Shown here: positions 10,197 through 21,041 of the stretch, piece by piece
How the letters are laid out: each line of letters starts with the position of its first letter
How positions within the stretch are numbered: position 1 is the first letter of the stretch
Assembly: GCF_037893015.1 (NCBI RefSeq)
Contig: NC_133660.1
Coordinates: 165,764,363 to 165,828,362 of the forward strand
Length of the DNA stretch: 64,000 nt
Direction: 5' to 3'
Origin: Macrotis lagotis
Taxonomy: Eukaryota; Chordata; Mammalia; Peramelemorphia; Peramelidae
Made by a program: the position numbers and the translations under genes
Notes under the pieces: model-generated
What the model saw: the letters and a program-made list of their open reading frames with translations, nothing else
Database searches by the model: none
What the model was told of the DNA's origin: nothing

Positions 10197-10800
10197 TGTA
10201 GGGTGAACCATCTGGGCCATGTTGGAATATGAATTTCCCCTAATCACAGTGGTCTAACTTGACTGAATAAGGCTATATTTGGCTATTTACTTAGTTATGA
10301 TTATATAATCAAGTCTAGATGTAGTCCTTATTTGGGCCTGCAAGCAGCTACCATTATATGATACTTATATATGTCTCAGATTTGGCATGTGGCTGGCTTT
10401 GTTCTAGGCCCTTATAACTGTCCAGGCTAGGTAGACAGAGGCTTGTGGGCAATGGTGGATGGAGAACAGCAGACCTAGTGGAGTAGACAGGACAGTGGAC
10501 AGAAGAACGTGGAGAGTGCTGGACAAGGGGGTAGAAGTGGACTAGGAACTTGGGGAAATGATAAACAACCCAAGGCTCCTCAGCATTCCACTGGAGTCTC
10601 TGAATAAAGAACCTGTAAAGTGGACACCAAGAGAAGAAAAACCTCCAGAGCTCCTGCCCACAATTAATGAACCTGGCAGGATTTGTCTGAGGCTAAAATG
10701 TACCTGCTAGGCAACAAAGATGGGATTTGTCCTGTTTTCCTCCATTAGTTAAGGACATAGATTTGGTGTAATGATGGAAGTTTTGGCAGGATTATACTTG
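10197..10800 (+). other. Unclassified G-rich segment, possible LTR remnant
   Basis: More G+C rich than its surroundings (TGTGGGCAATGGTGGATGG, GGAGAACAGCAGACCTAGTGG), with an internal AATAAA at about 10,602. No retroviral coding sequence is visible nearby. The call rests on base composition and a TG start only. Confidence 0.15.
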
Positions 10801-11099
10801 ATTTATAATAAATTAAAATATGATTTATAATCAGTGACAATTTTTTGTAAGTTAAAAGTGTAAAATCACACATTTGAAATATTCTATTCTATTCCAGAAC
10901 TGTAGAGTATGTAATTATTGCCTTAAAAATACTTTACATTTATATAGTTATATTTTTAGTACTTTTCAAGGAGTTTATTCTCATGATAGGGGTCATTTAA
11001 TGATTTTGAAGACTGCCCTTTGAATTGTTTGTCCTAAGCTATAAATTTCCTGATTGTCAATGTGTTTGTTAGTTTCCATTAAAATATCCCCTTTCCAAC

Positions 11100-12870
11100 C
11101 TCAGGCTGAAAATATCTCATGGGTTTCAGGTCCAAAAATCATTCCTAGAGGAATACAAAAAAAGACAAAAAAATGAAAGTAGAGGGGGAAAATTGGGAAA
11201 AGAATATGAGTGATACAAGAAAATCATAAAAAAAGGAATCAACAGCTTGGTAAAAGAAAAATACCAAAGAAAAAAGTTTAAAAAAAACAAACTGAAGGGT
11301 AGAAGAGACACAAAAATCCAATGAAGAGAAGAATGCCTTAAAAAGCAGAATTGGGCCAAATGGGGAAAAAATATACAAAAATTCACTTTAGAAAAGAATG
11401 CCTTAAAAAGTAGAATTGGGGAAAAGGAAAAAGAGGTACAAAAAGTTCATTGAAGAAAATATTTTAAAATTATAATTGAGCAAGTGGAAGCTTATGATTC
11501 TATAATGAAACAAAATCAAAAGAATGAAAAAATAGAAGCAAATGTCAAATATATCACTGAAAAAAACAAATGATATGGAAAATAGAACCTGAAAGTCATG
11601 ATTAAAAAAAAATCATCTTTCAAAAAATTTTTGAGGAAAATTACCCTGATACTTTAGAACCAGAGGTAAAATAGGAATCAATCATCTCCTGAAAGAGCCA
11701 CAAAACTGAAAAAAACTCAGACGTATTATAGCCAAATTCAAGAGCTCCCAGGTCAAGGAGGAAATATAAGCAGCCAGAAAAAAAATACAAACATCATGGA
11801 GTCATAAAGTCAGGATAACACAAGATTTAGCAACTTCTACATCAAAAGTTTGGAAGGCTTGGAATATGGTATTCCTGAAGGCAAAGGAGCTAGGATTAAA
11901 AGCAAGAAAAACTTTCCCAGCAAAATTGAGCATAATTCTTTAGGGGGAAAAAAATGGATATTTAACAAAAGAGAGGACTTTCAAGCATTCCTTATGAAAA
12001 GACTAGAGCTGAATAGAAAAATCTGACATTCAAACTCAAGATTGAAGAAGAGCATAAAAAAGTAAACATGAAGAGGAAAATTATAAGGGATTTAATTTGA
12101 TTAAACTGTTTACATTCCTATATGGGAAGATGATACGTAATTCCTAAGAACTTTCTCAGTAGAGCAGTTAGAATGTGTATACGTAGACAGCATGGATGTG
12201 AATTGACTATGATTAATTGATCTAAAAGAAATTAGGGGCTAAGAAAGGGGGATGCACTGGGAGGAGGGAAAGGAGAAGAATGAAGGAAATTATACACATG
12301 AAAGACGTACACAAGAGTTTTTACAACAAAGGGGAAAATGTGGGTGTGGAGGTGGCAGGCAATGCTTGAAACCTCACTCTCATTAGAATTAGCCAAATTA
12401 GGATTAACATTCACACTCATCAGCTGGGTATAGAAATTTATCTTACCCAACACAGAAAGAGGGAAGGATACAGTTTAAGAGATGAGAGGCAGAGGACAAA
12501 AGGGTCCATTAAGCAGGGTGAGAGTCAGAAGCAAAATAGACTTCTAAGAAAATAAAAGGTAAAAAAGAGAAAAAGATGGATAACAGGGAAAAATAGAAGA
12601 GAGAAATACAGAGTTAGTAATCATAACTTTGAATGGAAGTGGATTAAATGGAAGTGGATAGTAGTATGGATTAAAAACCAAAATCCAACAATGTTGTTTA
12701 CAAGAAACACTGAAACAAGACACGCACACAGAGTGTAAAAATAAGAGGCTGGAATAATTATGCTATCAACTGAGATTAAAAAAGGCTGAGCTAGCTCTTA
12801 AAGCAAAAGCAAAAATAGACCCATTTAAAAGTAGGGAAACTACATTTTGATAAAAGGTACCAAAACCATG
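11100..12870 (+). mobile_element. Old L1 fragment: ORF1, spacer and first part of ORF2
   Basis: ORF1-like sequence occurs at 11,150-12,030: GAATGCCTTAAAAAGCAGAATTGGGCC, then GGAAGGCTTGGAATATGG...AAGGCAAAGGAGCTAGGATT of the C-terminal domain. A G/A-rich spacer follows, then the start of ORF2 at about 12,605 (GTAATCATAACTTTGAATGGAAGTGG, AAAAACCAAAATCCAACAATGTTGTTTACAAGAAACAC, equivalent to the endonuclease start through QN.PTICCLQET). It stops at about 12,870. Reading frames are destroyed by frameshifts. Confidence 0.75.
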
Positions 12871-13203
12871 TTCTTCTCCCTTGGTCCATATGCGAAGTCA
12901 TACCCTTACATGTGAGTGTTGTTTAAAGGAATATAAATCTTAATTACTTATATTTCCCCAAGGTATCTCGGTTCTTTGGAGGCTAAATTTCCTTGCTAAT
13001 ATCTTCTATCATTCCTCACCCCTCCCAAATTGTCTCATGTAGTTTTCATTTATGATTTCTTGAAATATAACTCTAGAAAACTAAACTTTGATAAAGTCCG
13101 TTGAAATTCAAATGAAGATAATTGTATATGCCTTTAAACCCAAACCACTGGTTGGCCAGTAATGGGTTCCAGTTCAAGTCTCATTTGTTTATTGTTTGAG
13201 CTT

Positions 13204-13206
<3 letters not shown>

Positions 13207-13260
<54 letters not shown>
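13207..13260. repeat. (GA)n microsatellite, about 27 units
   Basis: Perfect GA dinucleotide run, likely length-polymorphic. Confidence 0.95.
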
Positions 13261-13262
<2 letters not shown>

Positions 13263-13439
13263 AGTAAATGCAATTATTTCTATTCTGGATAGAAACTCTG
13301 AGGGTCTTCCCCTCCTGGAGGGAATCTTTTGTGAAGGCAAATTAAGTCACCTCTTGCCTCAATTCTTATCTGGTCTTTGATTACTGAGTAGTGTTTCTTC
13401 AGACAAACTGAGACCTTGGAAAGTCTCTTAATGCAACTG

Positions 13440-13625
13440 GGACCATCCTAAATTATTCTAACTTATGTCTTGCCACTGGACTACAATGACCCTGGAGGAG
13501 AAAGTGAGACTTTGTATATCTCTGCTTCACTAAAATCCAATTCACTTGCAAATAAAGATACTACTATTCTGTTCTCTTTGGTCCTCTTTGATAAAGGACA
13601 AACAACAAAACATTATCATCATGAT
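13440..13625 (+). mobile_element. MAR1-type SINE 3' fragment
   Basis: CTTGCCACTGGACTACAATGACCCTGGAGGAGAAAGTGAGACT...CACTAAAATCCAATTCACTTGCAAA...AAGGACAAACAACAAAAC matches the 3' body of the SINE at 1,550-1,870. Confidence 0.75.
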
Positions 13626-13976
13626 TATTCTTTCAAAGCAGACTTTTTTTTTTCAGTTCCTAATCTCTCATACTACCTCCCTGACCCATTAAGGGAAAAA
13701 CAAAATCTATTACAAATGAATACAAACTTCTGCATTAGTGATTTTGCTGATTTTTAAAACTTGCCTTGAGGATAATTTCTTCAGGAAGTGACAAAGGAAA
13801 CTGCCCTGGAATTGATATAGCCCCATAAGGAATTGATCAAAATAGAAATGATAGAACCTTGATAAGTGATTGGGTCATCTGAGATGAAGGAAAAACAGTA
13901 TAGTCTGAATTCAAAATATGTTTGGGTAGATGTCAAAGAATTCACAATAAGAAGATGAGAGGGGGGAATTCTAAAG

Positions 13977-14070
13977 CAGGGGTTCTTTACCTTTTAGGAG
14001 CATGGTTCCCTCTGGCATTTTGGAAAAACCTATAGACCTAAGAATAATACTTTAAATACAAAAAGTACTA
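13977..14070 (+). mobile_element. hAT-type DNA transposon end (Charlie-like)
   Basis: CAGGGGTTCTTTACCTTTTAGGAGCATGG resembles the terminal inverted repeat of hAT-Charlie elements, followed by a body decaying after about 90 bp. Confidence 0.45.
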
Positions 14071-14271
14071 AGCATTTGTAAGTTGATGAAAACTTGTTTG
14101 ACTGGTATGGCTCCAGCTCCCAGGGTGTATGTATGGTAAGGCTTAATTGATCCAGAGACCATGCATTGTTCTCTTGTCCAGATCCTTGCTTGCTGTGGCA
14201 CAATTAAGTTACAGGGTTCTGGCCCCTTATTTCTCATTAAGCAACTTAGAGAATACCCTCACTTTAGCGTT

Positions 14272-14412
14272 TCAGACCTGAGGTGCCAAACATGCTACAC
14301 ACAACACTCCTGTGATAAATGAGATTAAAATGTGATTGAGAAATATTTAACAAAATAAATTTAAAATTAAAATGTTAGCATTAATATGTGGTTTTCAAAG
14401 CCAATATTCAGT
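14272..14412 (+). mobile_element. hAT MITE fragment (same family as 24,868-25,018)
   Basis: GAGGTGCCAAACATG..., AATGAGATTAAAATGTGATTGAGAAATATTTAACAAAATAAA and TTAATATGTGGTTTTCAAAGCCAATA. The last part is the reverse complement of the start of the copy at 24,868-25,018, so both are one family in opposite orientation. Confidence 0.65.
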
Positions 14413-14869
14413 CTTAAGAATTCTTCTGAATGTAGAGCCTGACAACACTGATCATGACTACTCTATTGCCTTGCCACAGAGAGATGAGATGAGATGACAG
14501 GACTACCATCAGCTTTTGTTTAAATCTCTTTGGGGGTCTGGGAGTAGCGGGTATCCTGTGGCATGTCCAAGCCACCACCCTCCCAGTTGGGCCCCTCCTT
14601 TCCCAATTACAACCCCTTTGTGAACCATTTCCAGGGCTTCTATTGAATACCTTGCTCTTTTGTTCTGTTGATGGCTCAGACCTTGCTAAGTCATAACCCT
14701 GGATTTCTCTTGTCATCTTGCCTCCTTTTTCAGTCACTTACTGTTGAGTGGAGCTGGAGTCATAATTCTATGCTAAGTATGTTCACTACCCATTTGTTAT
14801 CCAATCTCACATGGGCCTTCACTGCAGCAAAAGCATATTTCCTGTAATAGCTAATATTTTAAAAGCATT

Positions 14870-15012
14870 TGAAGGTTTTCAGAGTGCTTTTGATGTCATG
14901 GTAACATTTTATAGATGAGAAAATTGAGAGTTAAGCAACTTGAATCAAGATTAAACACACTTCTTCTTGATTCCAAATTTAACACTATCTACTGTGCCAC
15001 AATTGCCTATGA
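14870..15012 (-). mobile_element. MIR-type SINE, antisense
   Basis: CATTTTATAGATGAGAAAATTGAGAGTTAAGCAACTTG... and CTACTGTGCCACAATTGCC are the antisense MIR core and tRNA-like head. Confidence 0.6.
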
Positions 15013-15049
15013 TTCACTTTTTATTCGTAATATTCTCTATTTCACTCAC

Positions 15050-16340
15050 TAGCCACAGTGGACATTCCCCATTCTCAAGCTTCTACAGCACTGTCTCCCC
15101 CACCCCCCACCCATCCCATTCACCTAGTTGAGGATCCCACCTCATTTTTCAGTGAGAACCAAGGACATTGACTCTAAGCACCCTATCTTCATTTGACAAC
15201 TCCTTGACTTCAACCATCAATCTCTAACAAAGAGGTGGCCATTCTCAATGTGGAATTCCTTTTCCTTTTCTCTGGGTTGCCCCCCAATCATCCCTCAGCC
15301 CTCTCCAAGTTATCACTCCCTAGTCATTCCTCTTCCACTTAAAAACACACCTAAGTCTTTCTATCCTTCAAGAAACACTCCTCACTAGATACTAGTATCA
15401 CCACCAGCTATAATGGTCTATGGCTCCTCTCTTTCTCAAACTCATTGGAAAAAAATACATCTATTTTTGTCTCTACTTCCTCTGCTAAAATTTTGTTTCC
15501 ATTCATTATCACTCAGATGAAATTAACTTCAATGTGATCAGTGATCTCTTAATCTAATCAGTTTTTCTCACTCCTTCTTAAATCTGACACAATTGTCCAC
15601 TCTCCCCTCCTGGATATTCTCCTGCTTCTACACTTGACTGACACTGCTCCATATCAATCGCCTTTGTCAAAGCATTATCCATGCCATATCCAACTGTGGA
15701 TGCCTCTCAAGACTCTGTCCTGTTCCTCCTCTTTCTATATTTTCACTTGATAACATAAATCAATTGCTATGTGTTCACTTATCTTTATGCAAATGACTCC
15801 CTCTCTATCTCCTGAGCTCCAGTATTTTGATCATAAATTACTACTGACTAGCTTCTAAGTTATCTCAAAATCATTAACTTCATCCTTCTCCTCACATTCA
15901 TCCCTCTTTCAGATTTCCCAGTGATGATTCAGATTATTACCATTCTTCCAGTTGTCCAGATTCACAACCTTGATGTCATCCTTAATTTCCCTTACCCTTC
16001 TATCTCCAATGACCAAACATTTTCTTATCTATCTCCACAATGCAAATTGGTCCCCTTCTCTCCACTCATATACTGTCCTCTTATTTCAGGCCATCACCTT
16101 TCACATACGATAGCCTCCTAATTGATTTCTATGCCACATTTCTCCCTGATCCCAACCACCATCCACACCACTAACAAAGTGATTTTCTTGTAGAACATGC
16201 TACTTTTCAACAAATTTGAGGGGAATTTTAATACCTGCAGTATCAAATATAAAATTCCCGTTTGGCAGTTGCAATTCTTCACAAACTGGTTCCCTCCAAC
16301 CTCTACAACGGACTAACGCTTTACTCCCCACTTCATATGG
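15050..16340 (+). mobile_element. L2-like (CR1 clade) non-LTR retrotransposon fragment
   Basis: A pyrimidine-rich stretch typical of L2 ORF2 sense strand: CTCCTCTCTTTCTCAAACTCATTGG, CTCTCCCCTCCTGGATATTCTCC, TCTCAAGACTCTGTCCTGTTCC, then CTTTATGCAAATGACTCCC (equivalent of the L(Y/F)AxD reverse transcriptase box) and CATTCTTCCAGTTGTCCAGATTCACAACCTTGATGTCATCCTTAATTTC. Open frames are short; the copy is old. Confidence 0.7.
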
Positions 16341-16364
16341 CCTTTCCAGTCGTCATATTATCCT

Positions 16365-16612
16365 ATGAGACCAGCATAGAGCAGAGCATCAAACTAGAGT
16401 TAAGAAGACCTGAGTTCAAATATGACCCCAGACACTAAGCTATGTTACCTTGGGTGAGTCACTTAACAAGTTGCTTCAGTTTCCTCAACTGCAAAATGGG
16501 GATCATAATAGCACCTACCTCCTAGGGTTGTTGTGAACATCAAGTAAGATAGCTACAGAGCACTTGTTCAAGTGCCAGGCATACAGTAGGCACTTAATAA
16601 CTGCCCATTCCC
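16365..16612 (+). mobile_element. MIR/THER1-type SINE
   Basis: CCTGAGTTCAAATATGACCCCAGACACTAAGC, TCAGTTTCCTCAACTGCAAAATGGGG, ATAGCACCTACCTCCTAGGGTTGTTGTGA and GTAGGCACTTAATAA: head, core and 3' part in order. Confidence 0.75.
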
Positions 16613-17139
16613 CCTAACCCACTGACTCCTGCCTCTGCACCAACTGTCCCACTCCTATCATATCCAGTCTCACCCAAAGAGAAAAGTCATTCTTGATCTT
16701 CCTCGAACCACCTCCCCCATGGATGGTTTTGCCCATGTCTTTGCCCCATCCCAAACACATGGAGATGACTAAGTGCTTGCTGATTGAAGGAGAAGCACAG
16801 ATTCTATGAACACTAACTACATGCCAAGATCAGGACAACAAAGGAGATTAGATTTTCAGTTAGATGACCACTCTGGTGATTTCCAACTTAAAATTTATGA
16901 TTCTATCACAGAGAGAAAGAGCAAAGGACTGCAATAACATCAAAGAGAACGATCTTCAAAATACAAAATATACAACACAAAATTTAAACCAGGAAAAGAT
17001 GTGGATGGAAATTCCCAAAAGGATAAACTGATGGATCCACTTTTAATAGTTCATATTTAGCTTAGGGGAGAAACCATTTAGATAAAACTTAAATTTTTAC
17101 CCTTCTACCAGATTAGGGGTGGGGGAAGAAGGGAAACAA

Positions 17140-17385
17140 TTTATTAAATACCTGAATGTGGCAGGTACTGTACTGAGGGCTTAAAAAATATTACCTTCTG
17201 TGATCCTCATAACAACTTTGGGGGGGGATGCTATTATCATTCCCATTTTACAACTGAAGAAACTGAGGCAAACACAGGTTAAGTGATTTTTACCAAGAGT
17301 CATACAACTAGTATGAGTATGAGACCAGATCTGAACTCTGGTCTTCCTGAATCCAAGGTCCATACTAGATCCAATGTACAGATTT
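17140..17385 (-). mobile_element. MIR/THER1-type SINE, antisense
   Basis: TTACCTTCTGTGATCCTCATAACAAC, TTCCCATTTTACAACTGAAGAAACTGAGGCA and GAACTCTGGTCTTCCTGAATCCAAGG: antisense core and head. It lies just beyond the DCUN1D4 3' UTR end. Confidence 0.75.
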
Positions 17386-17609
17386 CAGAATTAGATGGGA
17401 TTTGAGAGGTTATCTAGTATAACTTTTTTTGTTTTAAAGGGAGGTTAAATAATTTGTAACAACTTGTAAACAACTTAAATCCAACCCTCTTCTACTATCA
17501 TACTGGAGGAAATTATTCCTAGGATTAATAGACTTTTTAAACAAATGTAGCTAAAATTACTTATACCAATATCTTGTAATACTTTTTAAACAAAAACAAC
17601 AGAAAATCA

Positions 17610-20600
17610 CAGTTTCTGAAACCAAACACAAATTCTTTTATTTGAGGGAATACCATTTTACATCAACTCCATCAAAACCTAAAACCAACCTGCTGAAGTC
17701 CTGTTAGATGGCATGACAGTATTTCAGTTAAGTGGTGAATCACAAGACTTGCACACCTCATGTATGTAATGCAAATACTGAAGACATAAAAGCATTCACA
17801 GTTATAGGTTAACTGTTGTCTGTTCAACAAGCAGTAACCTCCAGTAGAAAATATTTTAATGACAAAAATCAACCCACATTTTGGTCTCATTTACAGACAA
17901 CCAACACTTCAGTTGGTGGATGAATTCTATACATTTATCATACAACATATGAAAGGATAAGGCTTACAGAGGTATTTTAGCAATCGTAAGAATGAAAATT
18001 AGGAAGCATACTAATTTTTAAAGCTTTCTGTATAAACTTCAAAAGTACAGTTAAAATAAAAACTAGAGATCAAAAAATCTTTTAAGTTGGACAAAAGTGA
18101 AAGGTTTTTCTACTTAAAAAAAACCTGTTTAACTTGCAGTTCATGCTTCAAAAAGATATATAACATTTAGCAGGTATTTTTTTTAAAGAATCAAATAATG
18201 AAACCTCTGACCAACCATTGTGGTAATGTTCCACTGTGATTATTTGTATGGTAGTGTTCAAATATCATGAGGAAGAAAGGGTGGAGGATATTGTTGGAAA
18301 TAGGAAAAACAAAATAATCATTTGGCAAAAGCCACTAAATAACCATCTGGTGATATCTTTAATGAGTTAATATCAACCTAGTCTAGAGATAAGTAGAAAG
18401 AGGCTTAAAAAAAAGTCTAAACATCTCATATGCCTTCAATACATTTCTACTCTTAAAAAGAATTACATTAAAATAAAAGGGGATGGGTGAGAAGATAAGG
18501 AATCTCCAAACAAATAATCCCAAAGATTTATTTGAAAAGTTTAAAATTTGCAACATGAAAATCATTCAAGATTTTCTAAGCACATAGCTTAAGCTGCCCC
18601 TTGAGATTCATGTTTTTAATAACATACATAATTAATAGCTTTCTCAGATTCTGCCCTCCATTGCTAAAAGCCTAATTATTTACTAATGAAATTTTCCCTT
18701 TGTAACAATTTTTATATTCTGAATTGTGCTATTTGGAATTTTTAAAAATATTTTCAGTTTTTAAATCTGACATTAAAAAATAATAAAATAAATCCAGAGT
18801 TTTTGTATGTGTTGCCGTTACTTCTTTAAAGGAAAAAAAACCACAGTTGATCAAATTTATGAGACTTAACTTCCAAAATGTGGTATAATGGGATTAAAAA
18901 AATCAAAACAGTACTCTATATATCTCTATATTTCTATGTGTTTCCCTCTGTCTAACACTGAAATATGTACATTTACATTAAAATTCTTTTAAAATATTAG
19001 ATTTAATATTGGTTGTTTGACATAAACATTTTCTAATCCAATCACAGTTATTATCTTGTGCAAATTGGCACTCACTCAGAAATGACCAAATGTGAATATA
19101 TTAACAAGGAAAATCAAGTATGTTTAAGTCATTATATAACTTTTGAAATTGCTCTGTGTTATTTCACACCATACCAAACACTTCTATGTGGTGAGGAAAG
19201 GTGGTACTTGCATTTTTACCATAATGTCATTTTGTAAATGCACACACACTGTATACTACACATATAATTTGTCTTTGGTGGTTGAATTACAGCAAGGAAA
19301 AACAATTCAAATAAAGTCCCAAACCCCAGATACTATAAGCAGAGAAATTGTGTCATAGTAGGGTAGAGGAACATGCCTGTGTGCTCTAAATACAGCTCAA
19401 AAAATTCACATTTAATCTAAGGTTGGTGGAGGGAGAGGCAGAAGAGTGCCAGCAGATTTCAACCAAATTCAAACTGCTTCCAATTACTTGCCTGGTCTTG
19501 GATTCTGATCATTCTACATAATAGCTGCATTCATTTCATTTATTTAAATGTACCAATAGATATTTTTACTTGACAAACCACCAAAAAATTTTCTATTTTC
19601 ATAAATCCTTAGGGATTGCATTATTTAGCACCAGATAAACTGAAGAGATAAGTGTTGGTATTGACAATACATTTCCTAAGAAGGGGTAAGGCAAAGAAAA
19701 CAAGACATAAAATGCAAATGTTAAGTTACCATTCCATTTACTCTAATTTTCCTCATTGACACAAATAATGAAAACTTTCCTGTACAATCTCAGTCACCAA
19801 GGGGGGAAATAAAAACAGTGGTCCCTACACTTAAAAAGATAGTGGGTATTTAACTCAATGCTGGTGGTTTAATAATATCATTGCCTGCAACAAACATTTT
19901 GCCAGGAAAAACCCAGCAGGAAAGAAAAGAAAAACAAATCCTCTCTATGCAATATAGTTCTTTAATTATATAAGAAACTGAAAATTAGACACTATGAAAG
20001 TCTAATTAAAAATTCAAACCATGACCCACAGTTGGCTGGAGTTGATAAACTCTTGACTGCAAACAAACCATTCATTTTGAATGGAGGGAAGACATAAATT
20101 TTAGTTTAGTAGCTTAGGAAACAACAGAAGCCTGAATATTCTTCTTAAGTCCAAGAGAATGTTGAAGAGGAAGGAAAGGAGTATGACAAAGGCAATTTAA
20201 AGAAGCTTAAATACCATTTTTGTAAAGGTATATTTTTTAATTTGCCGATTTATATCATTATCCAAAATATTACAGGAGTTCTTTTTTAAACATAAAAAAA
20301 TGTTTAAATCTGTTTATGTTTAAAAAAAATACTCTATGTACCAAGTAGAAATTATCTATGGCATATTACAACTATGTATTCAAATAATTACAATTTGAAC
20401 CATTTTTAAAAGCCAATAGTTTTAACTCAAACTAAGTGACATTTGGCATGTGCTGCTGAAGGAAGAAATGACACTCATTCCTCTATTAAAAAACTGACCT
20501 CCTAAATAACAGAAATGTATATTGGCAATGGCTGCTCATGGCAACAAATGTCCAAAGAGTCCTTGCATCTTGTTTTCTGAAATGCTACATTGAGACCAAA

Positions 20601-20985
20601 TAAAGAAATAAAAGATTCATTTGAAAAAAGTGACAAAAATGTGCCACAAAAATTATTTTTACAATACATTTCTGCAGAAATAATCTCTAGGTGAAGCTTT
20701 TTTTATACACATATACAAAATTTAAACAGCAATATACACATAATCACAGTGAAGACGTTGGCAAGTTCACCAATCTGTAGTGTAAATACAAAATGCAAAG
20801 CAGCCTTCAAAGAGCTACACAGCAAGCATCATTGGCTTGTTAAATAGCAAACACCACAACTTCCCTGAAGAAGGGACACTGTGCGAAAAAGCAGCATGCG
20901 CTTTGATACAAACAGCAATTTATGGCTAATGGTTGACAGAACTGTGCTAACAGGGACTCTTGAGCTGCTGTGCATAGTTAAATTC
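17610..20985 (-). other. DCUN1D4: DCUN1D4 3' untranslated region (about 3.4 kb)
   Basis: The stretch after the stop codon is AT-rich and, unlike all surrounding DNA, free of recognisable SINE or LINE insertions for 3.3 kb. That is expected of retained transcribed sequence. An AATAAA stands at 17642-17637 (minus strand), so cleavage would fall near 17,610-17,625. Another AATAAA at 19,544-19,539 could give a shorter form. Many ATTTA pentamers occur. The extent is inferred from the poly(A) signal and repeat depletion, not from transcript data. Confidence 0.7.
17637..17642 (-). terminator. DCUN1D4: AATAAA polyadenylation signal, probable distal end of DCUN1D4
   Basis: Canonical hexamer on the minus strand, at the edge of the repeat-free block that follows the DCUN1D4 stop codon. 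Beyond it (below 17,600) recognisable interspersed repeats resume, beginning with the MIR-type SINE at 17,140-17,385. Alternative signals exist at 19,539-19,544. Confidence 0.55.
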
Positions 20986-21041
20986 CTATGTCATCTGTTT
21001 CTCTTTATACCACTCCACAAATTCATCCAATAAAACTGGCC
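20986..21041 (-). CDS. DCUN1D4: DCUN1D4 terminal coding exon with stop codon
   Basis: The coding part is 56 nt. The acceptor is CTCTTTTTTACAG, and the first two bases GG complete Trp. It then reads [17 protein letters not shown] and ends at TAG (20986-20988). Asp in LLDEF is the third member of the D-A-D patch. The exon continues without a visible splice site into a long 3' UTR. Confidence 0.97.

Noticed and set aside
10197..10800. Endogenous retrovirus
   Set aside because: No gag, pol or env coding sequence, primer-binding site or paired LTR could be seen; kept only as a low-confidence possible LTR remnant.
13207..13260. CRISPR-like or other regular array
   Set aside because: It is a dinucleotide microsatellite; there are no spacers and this is a mammalian genome.
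1..17600. A neighbouring gene downstream of DCUN1D4
   Set aside because: No exon of any protein I recognise is visible; open frames are short and repeat-derived.
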